NCBI GenBank assembly: GCA_025354965.1
Contig: JANXLW010000428.1
Span: 1 to 35,995, forward strand
Length of the DNA: 35,995 bases
Origin: Betaproteobacteria bacterium
GTDB taxonomy: Bacteria > Pseudomonadota > Gammaproteobacteria > Burkholderiales > Burkholderiaceae_C
Direction: 5' to 3'
Shown: positions 27,778 through 35,995 of the stretch, piece by piece
Layout of the letters: every line of letters starts with the position of its first letter
How positions within the stretch are numbered: the first letter of the stretch is position 1
Translations under genes and position numbers: made by a program
The notes under the pieces: generated by a model
What the model was told of the DNA's origin: nothing
The model's database searches: none
Seen by the model: only the letters and a program-made list of their open reading frames with translations

Positions 27778-30700
27778 CTAGTTGGAGTGCACCAACTTGA
27801 TGTCGGCTACCTTACCGGTGGCATGGCACACCATGCACCCTTCGCCTTGGGCCAGGGCTGTGCTGCGTGGCGCGTAAATCGAACCGCCTTCACGCTTCAT
27901 GTGGTCTTGCGCCAATTTGCTGTCGTGGCACGAAACGCAAGCCGTGGTGATGGGTGAATTCACCAAGCTGTTGCCGTCCGCCTGGATAGTTGCCCCAGGT
28001 AAGAGCGAGTAGAACGTGCCATCCGGTTTGCAGCCGTAGGTCGTTGCACTGCTGAAGTTCGCTCCAAAGCCGATGCCATATGCCGTAACGGCACCCGCAG
28101 TGGACGGAGTGACGTAGGGTGACAGACTGAAAGCAGACAGTGCGTCACCCACGGACGGTGAGGTCGCAGCGATACAACCATTGTTCCCCGAATTCACCTT
28201 TGTGTTAAGGGTTATGCTTTCTCCGCTGGCAGGGAATATGCCAGTCGCCACGGTCCTGTAGGGCCTGTTGGGCACTGCAGCGGCGTTAGCCGATGCCGCA
28301 AAGTCGTAAGTGCCAGGCAAATGGCAGGCTTCGCACTTGTTCACCACACCCGGATAACCGATCGACCAGAACCCATCCAGTGCGGAGACCGCATGCCAAG
28401 TGAACTTGTCAGTACGAACAGACGCAGCATGGATACCATGGACGAAGCTGGCAGCGTCAGCACTCCAGCCGGAACTGGTCCGGTTCGGGTTGTGGCACCA
28501 CGAGCAGGTGGTTCCATCATTGCGTTGGCCGGCATGGAAGGCTTCTGCGGTGAAGACACCCAGTTCCTGGTGGCAATTGTTGCAACGTGCGTCTTCCACA
28601 ATCGCGCGGCGTCCGGTATATCCGGTGGCAACTTTCTGCACATCTGGCGCAATAACGATCAGGCCACCCGTCTTGTTCGGCATGCTGGCGGTCAGACCCG
28701 AAGTCGCCGTTGCTGCCACCACCGGATAGGAGATCAGATTGGTCTGCGTCAGCGGCAGACTGCTGGTGACGTTGTAGCTGTAGCCCAAACCACCGGTCAG
28801 CATCACGGCAGTGTCCGGAATGGTCACGCCGGTCAGGGTTGCGGTGTAGTAGCCACTGCTGTCAGGGCCAGTCAGTGTGCCTGCGCTGGTGCCTGAAGCA
28901 GAACCGTTCCACAAACTTCTGAGGTAGCTGGAAGCCGAGGCATTGAAGTCTGCCGGGGCTGTAATGCCGTCCTGCGGTACCGAGAACACAAAGTACACGC
29001 TGGGGGCACCCATGAAGTTGGTCCAGATTTCCTGTGCTGCCAATTCTGCATTGGTCGCAACCGCACCGGCCTTGACAAAGGTGTTGAAAGCCGTTGCAGT
29101 GCCGTTCTGCAGCATCTGGAAGACCATCACGGGTTGCTTGCTGGCATTCCTGGACACGCTCTTGATGTTGTAGGTCACCTTGATGGCACCAGCCGGCAGG
29201 TTGGCGCTGTTCGAGGCAATCGAAGCAGCATTGGTGTTGGCGTTGGTACCACCCAAAAGGAGGGAGTTGGCAGCGTTAGGCGGTGTCACCGGGGTGTGAA
29301 CAAAAGCGACGCCGGCAGGTGCATGGCAGGTACCGCACAAAGTTGGATCTGCCGAAGCGGGACCGGTCAGAGCCCAACCGCCGTGTCCAGTGGTTGCGCC
29401 AGCTACCGTCTTGCCGGTGCCATCAGAGTACTTGATGCCGTCATGGCAAGCGCCGCAAGCCAGAATGCTGGGGACGTTCAACCAGTTGTCGCCTTGGGCC
29501 GTGGGGTTCGGGCCGCTGGCACTGTGGCACTTGGTACAGTTGCGCTGATCCTGCGGGTATTTCACTTCATTGAACAGGCCTTCACCGGCAGCGTTGAAGA
29601 AATAACCTTGTTTGACCAGTTCCGCGCCCATGTGGATCTTGTGGATCATGTTGGGGAAGTTGCCCAGCGCTCTGCCGTCAACCACGGCTGTGGTCGGACG
29701 GGTCGTTCCAGTCAGGGTCAGGCCATTATTGGTACTGGTGGCTTCCTGGCTGAAGGTGTATCTGATCTGATCCGTGTGGCAGGTCACGCAGTAGTTGGGA
29801 TCCTTGCGGCTGCCGTGCGCCAGGACCTTGCCCTGGTGACAGGCGCTGCAAGAGTCCAGCACGACGACATTGCGTTTGTCGGTGAGCGATCCGCCGTCCG
29901 GCCGGAAGTCATACCAGGCATTGCCGGTGTTGACCATGCTGACCGAAACCGGGGCACCCGAGGCAACTGGCAGAAAGCCTGTTGCGCTGGTGGTGTCAAT
30001 CAGGTTGGAGCCGGTGCCGGGGGCGGCGCCGCCGAGCTGAATGCCAACCCGGTGCGTCAAGGTTGCGTCGTAGGTGAGGTCACCCAGATCGGCTTTCTTG
30101 GACAGACCATCAGTCGTGTCGGGCAAGCTGGCCACAGTGGCTTTGGCTTGGGTGACATCGCGCTTAAAGGTGTATTGGTAACTGCCATCACCATTGTCAA
30201 CCAGCGTACCCTGGGCGTCGGAGGTTGGGTAGGTACCGCACCAGGTGGCGTTTACCGCTGGCACTGCGGGTACTGCGGGTGTCGCACCACTGGCAGGAAC
30301 AGCTGGAACTGCGGCAACGTTGTTGCATGCGGCGGTAGCGGCAACGGTGCCACTTGCTTGTGTAACATTGGCCGGAGCGGTCACCAGATAGCTGACCCAC
30401 TTGCTGGGTTGGTTGTTGGTGCCGGGTACCAGCTTGGCCAGGGTGAAGGCCAAATTGGTGAGGGCCGGCATGGTAGCTGAAGAACTTTGGGAACGGTTAC
30501 CAAGGCCTACGATGGGATTGCCCAAGGAGTCTTTGACTGTGAATTTGATAACTGGCGTGGTGGCAATCGTTGCGCCTGTAATCGCGACGGTTGGCGCCAG
30601 TGCTTTCCAGTTTGCAGCAGCCACGTCGGTAGAGGCTACCGTGTTGCTGGCAATTCGCACCACAGGTATGGCATTGGTGCCATCCAGACCGTTGTTGCCA

Positions 30701-30867
30701 GGGGCACCAGGAGCGCCAGCAACGCCTGGAGGGCCTGCCGGGCCAGGGGAGCCGGTACTACCGCCTCCGCAACCCGCCAGGGCAGCGACTGCGAGCAAGC
30801 TTGCCGCAGCCAGCTTGGTCCAGTGGGGGGACGGTCGATTCTTACTTGACTGATCGAAATATTTCAC
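27778..30867 (-). CDS. OmcA/MtrC-family decaheme c-type cytochrome, outer-membrane lipoprotein
   Basis: GTG start with AAGGAG SD; lipobox LAGC; ten CXXCH (CSACH CVTCH CTKCH CGACH CGTCH CNNCH CSWCH CEACH CVSCH CMVCH); collagen-like GXY tract after the lipobox. Confidence 0.92.
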   Translation of the reverse strand: MKYFDQSSKNRPSPHWTKLAAASLLAVAALAGCGGGSTGSPGPAGPPGVAGAPGAPGNNGLDGTNAIPVVRIASNTVASTDVAAANWKALAPTVAITGATIATTPVIKFTVKDSLGNPIVGLGNRSQSSSATMPALTNLAFTLAKLVPGTNNQPSKWVSYLVTAPANVTQASGTVAATAACNNVAAVPAVPASGATPAVPAVPAVNATWCGTYPTSDAQGTLVDNGDGSYQYTFKRDVTQAKATVASLPDTTDGLSKKADLGDLTYDATLTHRVGIQLGGAAPGTGSNLIDTTSATGFLPVASGAPVSVSMVNTGNAWYDFRPDGGSLTDKRNVVVLDSCSACHQGKVLAHGSRKDPNYCVTCHTDQIRYTFSQEATSTNNGLTLTGTTRPTTAVVDGRALGNFPNMIHKIHMGAELVKQGYFFNAAGEGLFNEVKYPQDQRNCTKCHSASGPNPTAQGDNWLNVPSILACGACHDGIKYSDGTGKTVAGATTGHGGWALTGPASADPTLCGTCHAPAGVAFVHTPVTPPNAANSLLLGGTNANTNAASIASNSANLPAGAIKVTYNIKSVSRNASKQPVMVFQMLQNGTATAFNTFVKAGAVATNAELAAQEIWTNFMGAPSVYFVFSVPQDGITAPADFNASASSYLRSLWNGSASGTSAGTLTGPDSSGYYTATLTGVTIPDTAVMLTGGLGYSYNVTSSLPLTQTNLISYPVVAATATSGLTASMPNKTGGLIVIAPDVQKVATGYTGRRAIVEDARCNNCHQELGVFTAEAFHAGQRNDGTTCSWCHNPNRTSSGWSADAASFVHGIHAASVRTDKFTWHAVSALDGFWSIGYPGVVNKCEACHLPGTYDFAASANAAAVPNRPYRTVATGIFPASGESITLNTKVNSGNNGCIAATSPSVGDALSAFSLSPYVTPSTAGAVTAYGIGFGANFSSATTYGCKPDGTFYSLLPGATIQADGNSLVNSPITTACVSCHDSKLAQDHMKREGGSIYAPRSTALAQGEGCMVCHATGKVADIKLVHSN

Positions 30868-30950
30868 AGCAGACTCCTTAAGTCTTAATTTACATCACTT
30901 TACACACACTTTACAGCGACCGATTCTCTATGGCGGTGTCGGTATCTGGT

Positions 30951-30964
30951 TTGTCCTAGATCAA
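30951..30964. promoter_or_regulatory. FNR/ANR-like site upstream of the decaheme gene
   Basis: TTGTC-CTAG-ATCAA; perfect ATCAA half-site. Confidence 0.4.
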
Positions 30965-31136
30965 ACTTGGAGCACGTGGGGAAAGGTATTTTCTGGTCCG
31001 CGAGTCCGGGAGCTGGCGAATTAAATTCTAAGCAGAACGCTTCAAACTGCGATCCATGTGCGCCAGGCCAGGAGGCGCTATGTTTGATATCAAATAGTGA
31101 TTGCAAATTCATCGTGTCCTTGCTACCATTGAACTC

Positions 31137-31391
31137 ATGAACAGCAAACATCGCAAGACATTGGCAGCGGTTTTTGCAAAGCCCACAGCGGTCTCGCTGG
31201 AATGGGCCCGAATTGAATCACTGTTGGTGGGTGTTGGATGCGCTGTGATTGAAGGCAACGGTTCGCGCGTGCGCTTTGTTCACGGCACATCAGTTGCCAG
31301 TTTCCACCGCCCGCACCCGACCAAGGAAGCCAAGGCGTACCAAGTAGAAGAAGCGCAAGCATTTTTAACATTGATAGGGGTAACACCATGA
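31137..31391 (+). CDS. hicA: HicA-family toxin
   Basis: MNSKHRKTLAAVFAKPTAVSLEWARIESLLVGVGCAVIEGNGSRVRF...ASFHRPHPTKEAKAYQVEEAQAFL; overlaps HicB-like gene. Confidence 0.85.
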   Translation: MNSKHRKTLAAVFAKPTAVSLEWARIESLLVGVGCAVIEGNGSRVRFVHGTSVASFHRPHPTKEAKAYQVEEAQAFLTLIGVTP

Positions 31392-31720
31392 ATACCATGA
31401 CCTACAAGGGCTACATCTCAAGAGTTGAGTTTGATGAGCGTGACAACATTCTTGTTGGCAAGTTGCTGGGCATCCGCGACAGTGTGAGTTTTCATGCCGA
31501 CAACGTGGCGGAGTTGCGTAGCGCCTTTGAACAAGCGGTTGATGACTACCTGGAAACATGTGCCAAGCTGTGCAAACCCGCTGAAAAGCCGGCATCAGGC
31601 AAAGTGATGTTGCGCGTGGCTCCCGAGATTCACAGGGCTGCCCTGATAGCAGCCCAGGCCAGCGGATTGAGTCTGAACAAATGGGCTGCCGACGCTCTGG
31701 CGCGGGCTGCCCACACATAG
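31388..31720 (+). CDS. hicB: HicB-family antitoxin
   Basis: YKGYISRVEFDERDNILVGKLLGIRDSVSFHADNVAELRSAFEQAVDDYLETC; C-terminal RHH-like region. Confidence 0.88.
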   Translation: MNTMTYKGYISRVEFDERDNILVGKLLGIRDSVSFHADNVAELRSAFEQAVDDYLETCAKLCKPAEKPASGKVMLRVAPEIHRAALIAAQASGLSLNKWAADALARAAHT

Positions 31721-31743
31721 GGTTTCGCCCAACAGGCATTTAC

Positions 31744-31760
31744 CTGCCGGGGTCCGGCAG
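31744..31760. other. GC hairpin next to the left 41-bp repeat
   Basis: CTGCCGG-GGT-CCGGCAG, perfect 7-bp stem. Confidence 0.4.
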
Positions 31761-31761
31761 A

Positions 31762-31802
31762 ACTACGGCAACTGGTAGCTGTAGGTCACCGCGATAACAC
31801 CG
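31762..31802. repeat. 41-bp direct repeat, left copy (3' end of hepT)
   Basis: actacggcaactggtagctgtaggtcaccgcgataacaccg, identical to 32592-32632. Confidence 0.95.
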
Positions 31803-32167
31803 TCGTTTTCTGTAGCCTTGATGCTGTCCAGAATTCGCTCCAAGTCTGGAAGATCGGTTCGTACAGTATCAAAAACGATGTTTGGGTTGGTCCTATGGTA
31901 TGTGTGCGTCAAACGAATCCGCATCGCATAGACGTCATCGAGGTGATGCCACGCATCGGGGTTGACGTGCTTCAACCCAGGTGCCGGTTTCATGATGTTG
32001 TTGGCAGCCTCGCCTATATCTATAAGACCTTTGATTACGGCGCGCTGTGACTTTCCATCATCGAGGAACTCGGGCTTCGTCAAGGTGCCAATGTCGGCGC
32101 GAATGTTCTTTATCGTTTCCCGGATGTCATTGAGCCAGTCCGGGATACGTCTTGCTTTACCGTTCAT
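31763..32167 (-). CDS. hepT: HepT-family toxin (HEPN) with C-terminus matching the MtrB-like protein
   Basis: MNGKARRIPDWLNDIRETIKNI...GLIDIGEAANNI...RIRLTHTYHRTNPNIVF; RX4-6H motif RIRLTHTY; ends GVIAVTYSYQLP. Confidence 0.87.
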   Translation of the reverse strand: MNGKARRIPDWLNDIRETIKNIRADIGTLTKPEFLDDGKSQRAVIKGLIDIGEAANNIMKPAPGLKHVNPDAWHHLDDVYAMRIRLTHTYHRTNPNIVFDTVRTDLPDLERILDSIKATENDGVIAVTYSYQLP

Positions 32168-32457
32168 ACCGACTGAGCCTCCATCACAACTTGGGCACGG
32201 AAGCGTTCATGCAAATCAAGAGGAGTCAAGACGTCAGTCTTGGTGCCAGTCAATGCCTGTATGGCAAGCTGGATTCTGGCGAGGCTGAGCAGTGTTGTCT
32301 TGCCGTCGATGGCATCTACAAGAAGGTCCAAGTCGCTGTCGTCTGTATCCTCGCCATGGACAATCGATCCAAACACACGAGGGTTGGCTGCATTATTTTT
32401 TTCAACAATGCGACGAATATCTTCACGATGTAGCTGGAGCGCTTCAGAGGGTTTCAT
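32164..32457 (-). CDS. mntA: MntA-family nucleotidyltransferase antitoxin
   Basis: RVFGSIVHGEDTDDSDLDLLVD nucleotidyltransferase GSX10DXD motif; overlaps hepT. Confidence 0.87.
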   Translation of the reverse strand: MKPSEALQLHREDIRRIVEKNNAANPRVFGSIVHGEDTDDSDLDLLVDAIDGKTTLLSLARIQLAIQALTGTKTDVLTPLDLHERFRAQVVMEAQSV

Positions 32458-32591
32458 AAATAGTGCCTGCTCCAGACAGTATCACCTTTCGTCAACAGTC
32501 AACCCAATATATCTGCAAAAGGCCATCTGTTGGCTTGATCATTTGCCTGAAAATTAGCTCAAGAAGTGGTAAACCGCGCGTGCCAGCACCG

Positions 32592-32632
32592 ACTACGGCA
32601 ACTGGTAGCTGTAGGTCACCGCGATAACACCG
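32592..32632. repeat. 41-bp direct repeat, right copy (3' end of mtrB-like gene)
   Basis: Identical to 31762-31802. Confidence 0.95.
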
Positions 32633-34761
32633 ACGCTCTGGGTTGGCTTTTGCGTCACCGTGGTGCCATCCGAATAACTGAAGCCGGTCCAGGCCCAGTC
32701 GTTCACGCTGTAGCGCTGGTGCACAAGGTCAACCCGCACGGTGGACGATTTATCGAGCGTATATTTGCCGAACAGTTTCAAGCCAGTCTGGCGGTACACC
32801 ACATCTGGCAAGCCGCCGCTGGTGGCCAGCAGATTGACGCTATAGGCATCGGCGGTGGCGTCCAGCGTCTGGGCGTAGACGCTCTTGTCGCCAACATAGG
32901 TCAGATTGCCACCGACTTGCAGGGCGCTGCTGGCCTTGCCGGTGAAGCCGATGCTGGCACCGAGGTTGGTGTTGTCAAACGCCATCACGTAGCCCGCCGG
33001 ACGGGCCTGGTTAAAGGTCTGCACACCGCGTGACGCATAGCCGTTCAAGGCCCAGTTGTCGGACAGGGTGTAACCCCAATCGATGCTGAGCTGGTTCATG
33101 CCGGTGTCGCGCAGTCCGTAGACGCTGGGCGTGTTGAACTTGTCGGACCCTTTTTCGGCGCTCAACTGCAGTGTCAGGCTTTCGCTGGGCTGCCAGTCAG
33201 CAAACAGCTTGACCTTGTTGCGCTGGCGATCAGCCAGTGTGGGCATGAAGATCGCCGTCGGCAAAAAGCCGGTGACCGGGTCGGCCGGGTTGGTGACTTC
33301 AGTAAGGCCTAAACCACTGTTGTCCTTCAACCAGTTGGAGCCGTCGCGTCGGTTGCTGGAAACACCCACCGTAGCGCTGAAGTTCTCTGCCATGCGGCCG
33401 CGCAGCTCGGCGCGCAAGCCAGTCTCTTTGGTCTTTTGCCGCAGCGCGTTGATGCCGGACACGGCGCTGGTTGCGGTGTAGAGACCACGATCAATGGCTT
33501 CATAGTCGGCACCCAGCGTGCCACGGTAGTCGCTGTTGAACTGCCAGTTGGCTTGCAGCTTGCCGTTGCTCTTTTTACTGGAAAGATCGCGGTTGGTGTA
33601 AGTGAAGGGGACGGCGGGTAAAGGCGGTACTGCGCCTTCGAGGTTGTAGCTGGCAATTGGTGTCTGGTCGTTCTTGTCCTCGTAGCGCACATCGGCCAGC
33701 AAAGACAGCTTGGCTATGGGGCGCGACGTCAGGCCAATCTTGGCCAACCTGGTGTTGACCAAACCGCCCAGATTGCCGACACCGGCCGGAGCGCCGCTCA
33801 GGCCAGCACTGGCAAAGTCAGCATTCTGCGTGGCGGTGGCGTAGCCCAGCTTGAAAGTGCCGCGGGTGGTTAGCGTGAAATCGTAGCTGCCGCTCAAATC
33901 AAACTGGTGTGCCTGGTTGTCGGGGGCCAGTGCCACCGGATTGTTCAGGATGCCGATCAACGCCGCGTTGCTGTTCAAGCTGCCAGGTACATTGGGGTTC
34001 AACGTGTCGTTGGCATTGCGATAAATCGAGCCGTAGTAGCCCAGGTTGAAGCGCAACTTTTCCAGGGCGTAACTGAGCCGGGCGTCGATTTGCGTGTGTC
34101 GGGCATTGATCGGTTCGGGCAACATCAGAAGCGCCCAGCCGGTGTTGGCGCCACAGGTCGGTGCGATCACCGAGGGACAGTTCATGCCGATACCGGACAA
34201 CCGTGCGCCTTCCTTCTTTTCGCTTTTCAGATCAAGCTCGAATTGCAGGGCCGGGGTGATAAATTTTGCCAGACCGATACCGAGCCCGGTCCGTTTGGTT
34301 TTCAAATCGTAATCCGTGCCGGTCCCGGCCAGCAGGGGTACCACTTGCGGCGTCGTTGACCCTGCACCCAGCAGGCCGGTGTTAACGGTGTACGGGTTGT
34401 AGCGTGTCAGCTCGCCATAATCGGCGCTGAGTTTCCAGCTACCGGGGTTCTTCCAGACCAGGTGCAGTTCACGCGAGTCACCCAGCAGGTTGCCACCCTC
34501 AAACTGAACCCAGGTCGGAGCGTCTACCTTGCGCAGGCTGTAGTCGATGTCGGCGACACCAATCACGTTGCGATCAGTGTGCAAACCGTTGTATTGGCCG
34601 AACTGCGCACGGTCGGCACTGGAGCCGGTGACGGCGCCAAGGCCAATGCTCACGGTGGTCTGGGCACCCTCGGTCTGGGCTTGCGCGGCAAAGCAGACGG
34701 CGCTGACCGCAATTGCGATCACGGTTTTGTGCATGTCAAATGAAAAAACGGAAGTGGTCAT
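32593..34761 (-). CDS. MtrB/PioB-family outer-membrane beta-barrel
   Basis: Start MTTSVFSFDMHKTVIAIAVSAVCFAAQA with GGAG SD; alternating beta-strand pattern over 700 aa; directly downstream of an MtrA/DmsE-type decaheme gene. Confidence 0.88.
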   Translation of the reverse strand: MTTSVFSFDMHKTVIAIAVSAVCFAAQAQTEGAQTTVSIGLGAVTGSSADRAQFGQYNGLHTDRNVIGVADIDYSLRKVDAPTWVQFEGGNLLGDSRELHLVWKNPGSWKLSADYGELTRYNPYTVNTGLLGAGSTTPQVVPLLAGTGTDYDLKTKRTGLGIGLAKFITPALQFELDLKSEKKEGARLSGIGMNCPSVIAPTCGANTGWALLMLPEPINARHTQIDARLSYALEKLRFNLGYYGSIYRNANDTLNPNVPGSLNSNAALIGILNNPVALAPDNQAHQFDLSGSYDFTLTTRGTFKLGYATATQNADFASAGLSGAPAGVGNLGGLVNTRLAKIGLTSRPIAKLSLLADVRYEDKNDQTPIASYNLEGAVPPLPAVPFTYTNRDLSSKKSNGKLQANWQFNSDYRGTLGADYEAIDRGLYTATSAVSGINALRQKTKETGLRAELRGRMAENFSATVGVSSNRRDGSNWLKDNSGLGLTEVTNPADPVTGFLPTAIFMPTLADRQRNKVKLFADWQPSESLTLQLSAEKGSDKFNTPSVYGLRDTGMNQLSIDWGYTLSDNWALNGYASRGVQTFNQARPAGYVMAFDNTNLGASIGFTGKASSALQVGGNLTYVGDKSVYAQTLDATADAYSVNLLATSGGLPDVVYRQTGLKLFGKYTLDKSSTVRVDLVHQRYSVNDWAWTGFSYSDGTTVTQKPTQSVGVIAVTYSYQLP

Positions 34762-34777
34762 GGTGGTTCTCCGTACT

Positions 34778-35698
34778 TCAGCGCAACATGAGCTGTGGCG
34801 TCGGATTGGTGGTCGACGGATTATTGGAGCCATGAACCTGTGTATGACAGTTCAGGCAGCTGCGACCCTGCCACAGGTTGGCGACGTTCTTGCCACTGCT
34901 GCCGGGGTTAGGTACACCGACGGCGCCGATACCACCTGCCGCATGCGGCGTATGGCATTGCTGGCACAGCATGGGGGCACGCGCCTTGAGCATGCCCTCG
35001 ACGCTGCTGCCGTGCACGTTGTGGCAGTTGGTGCAGTCTTCGGCGACCGGTTCATGCTGATGCACAAAGGGGCCGCGTTTTTCGGCGTGGCAGGTGTAGC
35101 AGGTGGCGTTGATGCTGTCGCGTTTTGCCAGCTTGGGCCCGGCCGAGCCATGCACGTTGTGGCAATCAGAGCAGTTCATCTTGCCCTCGGGAACCGGATG
35201 GTGCGATGGCCGGTTCATCTGGGCGCGCTGCTGCTTATGGCAGGTGTAGCAAACCTCGGTCTGGGTTGCCTTGTTCAAAATCTTGTCGCGGTTGGCATGT
35301 ATCTTGTGGCAGGAATTGCAGGCAAGGTCAGCGCTGTCATGCTGGCTACCAGCCCACAATGCGCGCTTGGGGTCCTTGGCGTGGCAGGTCAGGCAGACCG
35401 CACTGCGCTCGTTGGCAGGTAGCGCAAATTGCCGGATGAACATGCGGTCAGGGTGTGGCCGTTCCTTGACATCGGCGGGCTTCTTGGCATGCGTGGGGCT
35501 GGGGCCGTGGCAGGTGATGCAGTCCGGCACTCGCTTGTCGACGGCAAAGCCGTGCGCCGAGCGGCTCATGTCCGGCAGGTCTTCTTCGTCGTGGCAGGTA
35601 ACGCACAGCGCCGCGCCGGTTTCCCCGGCGCTCCAGGCTGGCCCGAGCAGCCCAAACAGGCAAAGCCCGAAGATGGCGGTTAAACGCTTGATACGCAT
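34778..35698 (-). CDS. MtrA/DmsE/PioA-family periplasmic decaheme cytochrome c
   Basis: Signal peptide MRIKRLTAIFGLCLFGLLGPAWSA; ten CXXCH (CVTCH CITCH CLTCH CNSCH CYTCH CSDCH CYTCH CTNCH CQQCH CLNCH). Confidence 0.92.
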   Translation of the reverse strand: MRIKRLTAIFGLCLFGLLGPAWSAGETGAALCVTCHDEEDLPDMSRSAHGFAVDKRVPDCITCHGPSPTHAKKPADVKERPHPDRMFIRQFALPANERSAVCLTCHAKDPKRALWAGSQHDSADLACNSCHKIHANRDKILNKATQTEVCYTCHKQQRAQMNRPSHHPVPEGKMNCSDCHNVHGSAGPKLAKRDSINATCYTCHAEKRGPFVHQHEPVAEDCTNCHNVHGSSVEGMLKARAPMLCQQCHTPHAAGGIGAVGVPNPGSSGKNVANLWQGRSCLNCHTQVHGSNNPSTTNPTPQLMLR

Positions 35699-35724
35699 CC
35701 CGAATCCCTTCAAATAGTCCACGG

Positions 35725-35995
35725 TTATTTCTGACCGTGGACGATGTCCACGCTCTTGGAGCCGCCGCTGGCATGGCAATCGTCACAGGTTTCGCGTGGC
35801 AAACTGGTGCTGCTTGGCACGGTGGTGACGTCGGCTTGAGTTCTGTCGCCAAACGTGCCACCGCCAAAGTTTTGCACGTGCGTGATGGCTGTGATCGAGT
35901 CGTGGCAAGCCGTGCAACTAGCGGCTTTGGGTGAGATCACTTTCCAGAGGTTGGCGTCGGTCAATGCGGTTGCTGCGCCAAAAACCGCCGGGCCA
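35725..35995 (-). CDS. Multiheme cytochrome c, C-terminal fragment (OmcA/MtrC-type likely), truncated by window
   Basis: LTDANLWKVISPKAASCTACHDSITAITHVQNFGGGTFG...ETCDDCHASGGSKSVDIVHGQK; two CXXCH; open to window edge; upstream of MtrA-like gene. Confidence 0.75.
   Translation of the reverse strand, partial: GPAVFGAATALTDANLWKVISPKAASCTACHDSITAITHVQNFGGGTFGDRTQADVTTVPSSTSLPRETCDDCHASGGSKSVDIVHGQK

Noticed and set aside
29134-30480. 448-aa plus-strand ORF opposite the decaheme gene
   Set aside because: Overlaps a clearly coding decaheme gene on the other strand; no domain or start signals.
31744-31760. GC hairpin next to the 41-bp repeat as a definite terminator
   Set aside because: Good stem but no T-run on either side; could be a terminator remnant, so reported only as a hairpin.
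1-35995. CRISPR arrays, tRNA or rRNA genes, IS transposases or integrases
   Set aside because: None recognised by reading; the dispersed 70-bp repeats are widely spaced and variable, not a CRISPR array.

Overview
Betaproteobacterial chromosome segment; Comamonadaceae / Rhodoferax-like is an inference from gene content and protein similarity. Left half (1-17.8 kb, + strand) is a near-complete dcw cell-wall/division cluster: rsmH' ftsL ftsI murE murF mraY murD ftsW murG murC ddl ftsQ ftsA ftsZ lpxC. Right half (18-36 kb, mostly - strand) is an anaerobic / extracellular-electron-transfer island: rquA (rhodoquinone synthesis), frdABCD, a CbcL-like nine-heme-c/cytochrome-b fusion, two NapC/NirT tetraheme proteins, a monoheme cytochrome c, an OmcA/MtrC-family decaheme lipoprotein, an MtrB/PioB porin, an MtrA/DmsE decaheme and the 3' end of another multiheme protein. 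Toxin-antitoxin modules sit at the gene boundaries: Phd with a decayed VapC, HicAB, and MntA/HepT. The two strongest unexplained signals are: (1) a 70-71 bp hairpin-forming repeat family (four full copies plus one half copy) seeded through the dcw cluster at gene starts, which gives MurD, MurG and Ddl repeat-encoded N-terminal extensions; and (2) a perfect 41 bp direct repeat bracketing the mntA-hepT module, so that HepT and the MtrB-like porin share the same last 12 codons and stop codon.
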